NCBI GenBank assembly: GCA_026874595.1
Contig: CM049316.1
Span: 54,693,676-54,757,675 of the forward strand
Source: Sipunculus nudus
Lineage: Eukaryota; Annelida; Sipuncula; Golfingiida; Sipunculidae
Reading direction: 5' to 3'
Length of the DNA: 64,000 bases
The stretch's first letter is position 1, and each line of letters starts with the position of its first letter. Position numbers and translations under genes: made by a program. Under the pieces are notes generated by a model. It did no database searches. It was not told the DNA's origin and worked only from the letters and a program-made list of their open reading frames with translations. Shown piece after piece: positions 61,301 to 64,000 of the stretch.

Positions 61301-63637
61301 CTTTGGCCTTGTGAGAAGCATATCTCTATAAGGATTCAAAATAGGAATTTTATTTCTTTGGTGGAGATGTATATCAACAAAATCTCAGCCAAGTTCGAAG
61401 ATGGGTGACATTGACCTACTTTTCAAGGTCACAGAGCTTATAATAGAATAAAACTTAGAAGCTTATTTTTCAGGGAGCATTTGGTGGATTGTTATGAATC
61501 ATGGTATATACCTCTCCATTTTAAATTTATAACTGAGACATGTACAGATATACATCCATGTATGAACAGATATTTAGTACTTGTTGCTGTTACCACCTTT
61601 AAACACTGTTCTTTTGGCTGAGGGCTTTTGTCAGCTTCTGCTGATATTCTAGTTTTTCTGTGGTAAAGATTTTAAGGAATTAGTAATATTTTGTAGGCAT
61701 GTGCATGTAAAATGTATACAGAAGGTGTTTCCTTGAAATGTAACAAATTTTTATTTTGAAGTTTGACAGTTGAGACAAGAAGTCCAGGCCATTCCACAGT
61801 GCCCAAACAAAAGAGATTCATTAATAGTAGAAATTATCTCAGGTTGAATCTTGAGTAAAAATAATCTCTAGTGGAAAGGTGCTGGTAAATAACGAGAAAG
61901 AAATTATAAATTACACCATCAGATTAATGTACAAGTCAACAATTGAATCATTTTTTAATATACTGGATTCTCATATTCTAATTAAGGCATACAGGAAAGT
62001 TTGGAGCAACCAGAGGAGTGATTGGGTATGATCAATTTATCATGCCTTGCCTCTAAGTTGCTTTATGGTCTACCCTCTAGAGTATATCACTTGCAACAAG
62101 CTAAAGGTATGGGAGAAAATCATGTCTGAGCATACCATTGATATAAAAGTTGCATCCAGGGTGAATAAAACTTGGTCAACAAATGGTTTTGTGTCTTACA
62201 TGGCTGGCAGATGTTTATCTCAGACACAACAAAACACGTCATTGCACACGTCACAGAAATCCAGAGATCTTGATCTAACAACATACTAATGCACTTGAAA
62301 ATGACAAAATAGCAGGTAGACCAATATTTCAGATACTTGGTTTAATAGATTATATAGACAACATAAGATGAAATATAATGCATGTTATGGGTACAGTTGA
62401 TTCCAGATTGAACTAGAGAGTAGGCCTTTAATGTAATTCAGTGGAACGTGACCCACCTGGAACAACATCAGCAGATCTGGCTTACATAACCCCCTGGTGA
62501 TTGATGAGGACCCAATCTGACATCTCCTGCAGTGCTTCCCTCCACTGGCTGGGTAAACTCTGATACAAGTATGAACAAAAACTCTCAAACTGAAGCTGCT
62601 GTAAATTCAACCTTAAGCTCAACCCCCTTCCCTACCCCAAATAAACAATTACTACAGTTTCCTACACAATAGTATGAATTCCTGTTTGTCTGTTATATCT
62701 ATATGGTTCAGATTTGTTAAGTCAATTTACTCTGATACTAAGGGAGGATATGGAAATCATAGATAAACAAAAAACACAGAATCACTATATTTTATAATCT
62801 ATCACACTTAATTTAATGTGGCCAATTCAACTGCCCAGGATCCATTTAATCAAACTTACCTAAGGACAAATATTTGAATGTCTCATATCAAGACACAGTT
62901 AACATAACAGGCACAATATTTGGTCACATGTTTCATATTTATCTACCATACCTGTCCTCTTGGTCCAGTAATGCATGTAACAGCAGCTCTGCTGCTTTAG
63001 AATAAGAGCTACCACAACCCCCTCTGTCTGCTGGTACTTGTACTAAATAACTGATCATCCAGTCATAATACTCCTGTCTGTAACGTTAAAACAAATCATA
63101 AAATTACTGTTTTGTTGTGTTCTATACTTCGTCAAGTGAAAAAACCTTACATACCTTAGACCTAAAAAGAAATCTCTCAATATATATTGGTAAAAAAAGT
63201 AGAACTGGGACTTATTTCATAGTGAATGTCATAATCTGAAATAAAATCTTGCTAATAAGCCTCAAGAGAACACTAGCTTTACAATGTTTTTACAATCCCA
63301 CCAATAAATAAATCTAAGCAGGGCAAACTGACATTCCAGCCATGTTCCTATAAAATAGTCAAAGTAGTAAAAATAATAAACTTCATAAATAATAAGGGTT
63401 ACAGGTACTGAAATAATCCTGGACCTAATTAATATTTTCAACCATAAAGGAGAAAACTTTTGTGTGTTATGTACAAGATTAAACTTATATTATTTTCACA
63501 TGAGTTATCATCTTTGTGATCTATAGTAGATTTACAACACACAGACTCTTGACTAACTCTTACCTTTGGCACATATCCAGCACATCATCTGCAGGTGAAA
63601 CACTCCACTCAAGTTCAACAAAGTCTGATATGGAAAA
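40254..63637 (-). CDS. Helical-repeat protein gene, 16 coding exons, 5' end outside window
   Basis: Sixteen minus-strand exons run from 63564-63637 to 40254-40310. Every internal boundary is AG/GT and every codon phase agrees across fifteen junctions, which is very unlikely by chance. The product in view is about 530 residues. It is rich in Leu, Cys, Ser and amphipathic helices (for example AAELLLHALLDQED, DVLEKLLADCTLFK, CLKILLLLCISC, LSYHILRYLMDIGPDVLHRL) and ends QLEILRRK. This suggests a HEAT/ARM-type alpha-solenoid acting as a scaffold. I do not recognise the family. MEI1-type meiotic proteins are one candidate, but nothing I see proves it. The largest intron (44908-53997) is packed with transposable elements. 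The start codon is beyond 64000. Confidence 0.78.
40871..40963 (-). CDS. Helical-repeat gene, exon encoding CRLEELVQLSSF
   Basis: 31 codons, phase 0 to 0, acceptor TTGACAG, donor CAG|GTCAGT. The segment VCRLEELVQLSSFVKSCIKK is a probable amphipathic helix pair with KTPTGFIQCIPQ. Confidence 0.82.
41768..41915 (-). CDS. Helical-repeat gene, exon encoding YLMDIGPDVL
   Basis: 148 bp; its first base completes an Arg codon from the previous exon. It reads YLMDIGPDVLHRLLKDANSL and then RKILAHHVYCCKQWEHAVSS, typical of paired helices. Donor CAG|GTGGGG. Confidence 0.85.
41985..42450 (+). repeat. Dispersed repeat, related to 25895-26420
   Basis: It begins near ACGACGGGACGTACTATGGT with a CCGTCTGTCTGTC microsatellite, then TTACCAGGGCTTTGATGG. 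The CCAATAGATTATC and GTCAGAGGTCACTAGGCTAC blocks match 25895-26420. The GTCY microsatellite near the left edge suggests another HINE/pearl-like family. Confidence 0.65.
43133..43272 (-). CDS. Helical-repeat gene, exon encoding LLDHCPAALPD
   Basis: 140 bp, phase 0 to 2, acceptor TTATTCTTAG, donor CTCAG|GTTAAT. It reads ENGECKRVGQTLLDHCPAAL, then PDVTDNQVLVDHQPPYSIKC and LSYHILR. The open frame and phases fit both neighbours. Confidence 0.83.
43510..43716 (-). repeat. Two tandem 3' termini of H1-type elements
   Basis: The reverse complement of the H1 right end appears twice, 174 bp apart. The first is AACAAGTGACCCATGGGTC (43510-43528) with GCTCAGCTG at 43534. The second is AACAAGGGAAGTATGGGTC (from 43684) with GCTCAGCTG at 43708. 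The palindrome is intact in the first and damaged in the second. They look like truncated or stacked element ends. Confidence 0.6.
44767..44907 (-). CDS. Helical-repeat gene, exon encoding TLSDFGSLQPLL
   Basis: 47 codons, phase 0 to 0, acceptor TTTTTTATGAG, donor CAG|GTGTCC. It reads TLSDFGSLQPLLSHLYVDLV, then DLSSNYARLRRGIHGIQAAY and GKPQLIQ. The acceptor is slightly unusual (GAG). A transposable element begins within about 50 bp upstream of it. Confidence 0.75.
44940..46297 (-). mobile_element. H1-related pearl/HINE-like element, 3'-truncated (H2)
   Basis: Its left end on the minus strand matches H1: TAGCTCAG and CTGAGCTA at 46290-46297 and 46267-46274, then the GTCC microsatellite (about 46217-46255). 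Two diverged internal units follow, as in H1 (around 45690-46170 and 45030-45480). The characteristic H1 right end is missing; similarity fades near 44940, next to an exon. The 5' end at 46297 abuts H3 within one of H3's tandem units. Confidence 0.7.
46298..48308 (-). mobile_element. Pearl/HINE-like element with ~300-340 bp cores (H3)
   Basis: The 5' end near 48308 has the same TAGCTCAG/CTGAGCTA head (48269-48276, 48292-48299) and a GTCY microsatellite (about 48225-48250). The body holds six units starting with a GGTGGC-CCACCAGTCTGCAG phrase near 46308, 46632, 46970, 47310, 47606 and 47942. The internal units are unrelated to those of H1 and H2 although the heads are shared. Its 3' end is not visible because H2 adjoins it. 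Confidence 0.7.
48309..49029. other. Intronic DNA with a decayed repeat
   Basis: A GGCACCACCAGTCTTGTATA phrase and GGTGGCGACACCTGTCTTGT near 48843 and 48955 resemble the cores of the pearl-like elements. No exon found. Confidence 0.4.
49030..49680. repeat. Local tandem repeat around GCACTGAGTGAACTCTTGAC
   Basis: Variants of GCACTGAGTGAACTCTTGAC recur near 49130, 49192, 49266 and 49304. CAGTTGGCAGTCTGCCAAAG with TATAAATAG follows twice (near 49229 and 49342). No coding frame. Confidence 0.6.
49920..52530 (-). mobile_element. Element with head near 52528, split by a nested insertion (H4a)
   Basis: On the minus strand it begins TTTTTAGTGAACCTGTGAAC near 52528, a head related to those at 53914 and 32210. 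Its body (AACTCAGCCAAAAATCA, GAACAAACTTGAG, AGAGAAGAAGATTTTTAAAG type phrases) is shared with 52990-53914. Bases 50443-51984 are a later insertion. The boundary is approximate at the left. Confidence 0.6.
50443..51984 (-). mobile_element. Nested pearl/HINE-like element with ~178-bp cores
   Basis: The inverted termini GGCGGGGGCAT (51973-51983) and ATGCCCCCGCC (50466-50476) match exactly. The minus-strand 5' end is followed by a CCTTCC/GTCC microsatellite (about 51915-51945). About eight cores of 160-185 bp follow, marked by AAAAGTAGGTCAAC and CACCAAAAATCAGGCC. The 3' end is a stem-loop (GTGTC at 50449-50453, GACAC at 50459-50463) and CTAGTT. The flanks align continuously with the uninterrupted copy near 53740-53800, which marks this as an insertion. 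Confidence 0.75.
52531..52989. other. Intronic DNA, nothing recognised
   Basis: AT-rich. The direct doubling ATCTAGATGTATCTAGATG near 52832 is the only visible local structure. Confidence 0.35.
52990..53914 (-). mobile_element. Uninterrupted relative of H4a (H4b)
   Basis: On the minus strand it begins TTTTTAGCGAACCTGTGAGC near 53914 with GTCGTCCGTCGTC beyond it. The internal phrases on AACTCAGCCAAAAATCACTG, CATTTGAACAAA and AAGAAGATTTTTAAAG repeat two or three times. It provides the empty-site comparison for the 50443-51984 insertion. Confidence 0.6.
53998..54045 (-). CDS. Helical-repeat gene, 48-bp exon CLKILLLLCISC
   Basis: 16 codons (CLKILLLLCISCSAIQ), phase 0 to 0, acceptor TTTTCAG, donor CAG|GTAAAA. 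A short hydrophobic helix; alone it would be weak, but phase and position support it. Confidence 0.7.
54648..54717 (-). CDS. Helical-repeat gene, exon encoding HQNGLNTLIQLL
   Basis: 70 bp, phase 2 to 0, acceptor TTCATGTAG, donor GAG|GTGGGT. It reads HQNGLNTLIQLLFVSEAREM, typical ARM/HEAT-like helix content. Confidence 0.82.
55440..55690 (+). repeat. Dispersed repeat holding an empty insertion site
   Basis: The phrases AAGAATTGTTTCAAGGCAA, GTAATATTTTGTA-GCATG and TTGACAG-TGAGACA match 60530-60605 plus 61655-61880. Here the sequence is continuous, whereas at 60.6 kb about 1.05 kb is inserted. Confidence 0.75.
55825..55935 (-). CDS. Helical-repeat gene, exon encoding ILSENKNISASQL
   Basis: 111 bp, phase 2 to 2, acceptor AACTTGCAG, donor ATG|GTGAGG. 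It reads ILSENKNISASQLTDCLTRH, then SPQAVSFAALSCIISK. It joins to SKW across the next junction. Confidence 0.85.
56484..56572 (-). CDS. Helical-repeat gene, exon encoding MHWKIVGAILKED
   Basis: 89 bp, phase 0 to 2, acceptor GTTTCTTCCAG, donor ACAAG|GTAATG. It reads MHWKIVGAILKEDLAQPMKN, then VFTLVKMVT. The ATG at its start is internal, not the initiator. Confidence 0.83.
57153..57236 (-). CDS. Helical-repeat gene, exon encoding VVQSCGQQATDVL
   Basis: 28 codons, phase 0 to 0, acceptor CTTTATAG, donor ATT|GTAAGT. It reads VVQSCGQQATDVLEKLLADC, then TLFKMSVI. Confidence 0.82.
57545..57705 (-). mobile_element. SINE of the same family as 1744-1965
   Basis: The reverse complement reads CGGCTCTTTCTGCTGGCCAG, GGATTTGATCCCC (B-box), ATGAGAGTGGGTTGTGGT, TTTCTCTGGGTCCTCCAGTT and CCATGGAGAGTGTTTTGATT. 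Each block has its counterpart, in order, in the plus-strand SINE at 1744-1965. It is antisense to neither: it shares the transcriptional direction of the host gene. Confidence 0.85.
57920..57979 (-). CDS. Helical-repeat gene, 60-bp exon KTSATEYGCL
   Basis: 20 codons (KTSATEYGCLTQADTMYFIR), phase 0 to 0, acceptor ATTTTGTAG, donor AGG|GTGAGG. The donor could alternatively shift by one base; phase 0 with the next exon favours the chosen site. Confidence 0.75.
58140..58491 (+). mobile_element. Non-autonomous element with CTAGTT 3' end
   Basis: The right end has a stem (GCATT 58466-58470, AATGC 58477-58481) followed by GATTT and CTAGTT (CTAG at 58488-58491). The body contains a C homopolymer (about 58433-58447). 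The left boundary near 58140 is approximate. Confidence 0.5.
59169..59280 (-). CDS. Helical-repeat gene, exon encoding LARCLMPNLLLSD
   Basis: 112 bp, phase 2 to 0, acceptor TTTTGTAG, donor GGG|GTGTGT. It reads LARCLMPNLLLSDSCDPSRP, then VSGHAVTNLVSFIENDG. The donor is weak (GGG before GTGTGT), yet phase matches on both sides. Confidence 0.78.
60039..60163 (-). CDS. Helical-repeat gene, exon encoding RCLVPQLSEISAG
   Basis: 125 bp, phase 0 to 2, acceptor TTATTACAG, donor CTTAG|GTGGGT. It reads RCLVPQLSEISAGTETQDLP, then VLARVIKSRLSESEESFPSC. Confidence 0.85.
60530..61880 (+). repeat. Dispersed repeat split by a nested element
   Basis: Bases 60530-60605 and 61655-61880 align, in order, with the continuous copy at 55440-55690. 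The interruption is the element at 60606-61655. Confidence 0.75.
60606..61655 (+). mobile_element. Nested pearl/HINE-like element, ~1.05 kb
   Basis: The termini AGCCCTCAGCC (60608-60618) and GGCTGAGGGCT (61616-61626) are exact inverted repeats. The left end is followed by a GTCTGTCTGTCC microsatellite (about 60650-60680). Three cores of about 320 bp follow (phrases AAATCTAGGTCAAGTTCGA and GGTGGATTTTCACAA); two include GGCGCCACCTACAATTTCTG. The right end is the stem-loop TCAGC-TTCT-GCTGA (61631-61644) and CTAGTT. The empty site at 55530 confirms its limits to within a few bases; insertion appears to be in a T-rich spot. Confidence 0.8.
62457..62559 (-). CDS. Helical-repeat gene, exon encoding VYPASGGKHCRRC
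   Basis: 103 bp, phase 2 to 0, acceptor TTGTATCAG, donor CAG|GTGGGT. It reads VYPASGGKHCRRCQIGSSSI, then TRGLCKPDLLMLFQ. Four Cys/His residues (HCRRC and later C) are clustered. Confidence 0.8.
62952..63077 (-). CDS. Helical-repeat gene, exon encoding QEYYDWMISYLVQ
   Basis: 126 bp, phase 2 to 2, acceptor ACGTTACAG, donor ACAG|GTATGG. It reads QEYYDWMISYLVQVPADRGG, then CGSSYSKAAELLLHALLDQE. The strongest helical character in the gene. Confidence 0.87.
63564..63637 (-). CDS. Helical-repeat gene, most 5' exon in window
   Basis: 74 bp, phase 0 to 2, acceptor TTTAATTTCAG, donor AAAG|GTAAGA. It reads FSISDFVELEWSVSPADDVL, then DMCQ. Because it has a good acceptor and no ATG, further 5' exons must lie beyond 64000. 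Confidence 0.82.
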
Positions 63638-63664
63638 CTGAAATTAAATATCACATAAACAAAT

Positions 63665-64000
63665 AAAGGAAAGGTACCGTATTTATTCTAATTTGGCGAC
63701 CACTTAAAAATAATTAATTTTCTCAGAGGTCGAGATAATGGAGGATATTTGAAAATTATCTTCCTGCAGAATTTGCGGTGGTCGAGATTTTAGAGGCACG
63801 CGGTTTGATAACCTTCCCTAGAGCCGCAGAGCAGCTCTGACACTCGAGCGGTCATATGAATTGAGTGATAATTTGGTCGTTTATAAGTTTGTTTTGTTAG
63901 CTAAACAGTATTTCCTACAAACGGGCTTCCAACCGTCACATGAATTACACGGAGTCCGCAAATGATTAATAAAACTGAGCTCAATCACTTTACAAAATGA
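63665..64000. other. Intronic edge, possible DNA transposon end
   Basis: GGTACCGTATTTATTCTAAT near 63675, followed by GGTCGAGAT phrases at 63728 and 63781, resembles termini of small DNA transposons seen in many invertebrates. The partner end is outside the window. Confidence 0.3.

Overview
The window is nuclear genomic DNA of an animal, most likely a bivalve mollusc. It has intron-rich genes with canonical GT/AG junctions, tRNA-derived SINEs, G/C homopolymer tracts, and many non-autonomous elements with a GTCC/GTCY microsatellite next to one end, internal tandem units and a terminal stem-loop. That architecture is known for 'pearl' elements of bivalves and the related Helentron-associated (HINE) elements. 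The lineage is inferred from repeat style, not from a marker gene.

Layout. 0-24.5 kb holds no gene I can support. It contains a foldback repeat (194-350), a 26-30 bp minisatellite carrying a SINE (1340-3620), a 5.8 kb satellite of 48/57-bp units that stays open on both strands (4275-10118), a 2.35 kb HINE/pearl-like element (12323-14674), microsatellites, a 30-bp minisatellite (22659-22980) and a small DNA transposon with G tracts (23703-23921).

24.7-38.4 kb is a plus-strand gene of six coding exons, complete from ATG to stop. It gives about 330 residues: a Lys-rich N-terminus, one EF-hand loop, a CPTC motif and a C-terminal domain I cannot name. Intron 4 is mostly one 4.4 kb element (32198-36608) built of ~342-bp units.

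40.25-63.64 kb is a minus-strand gene, convergent with the first. I reconstructed 16 coding exons whose splice phases agree at every junction and which end in a stop at 40254. They give about 530 residues of Leu/Cys-rich, probably all-helical (HEAT/ARM-like) protein. Its 5' end lies beyond the right edge. Its introns hold two nested insertions whose empty sites survive in paralogous repeats inside the window, two antisense SINEs and head-to-tail pearl/HINE copies.

The two genes show no evident functional link. The most distinctive signals are shared element termini (stem-loop followed by CTAGTT, or GACCCATGGGTC-type palindromes followed by CTTGTT), a 16-bp palindrome (CAGGTGGCGCCACCTG) whose core recurs across several repeat families, and the dual-strand-open satellite. 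All gene models rest on splice signals and frame only; no homology search was possible.
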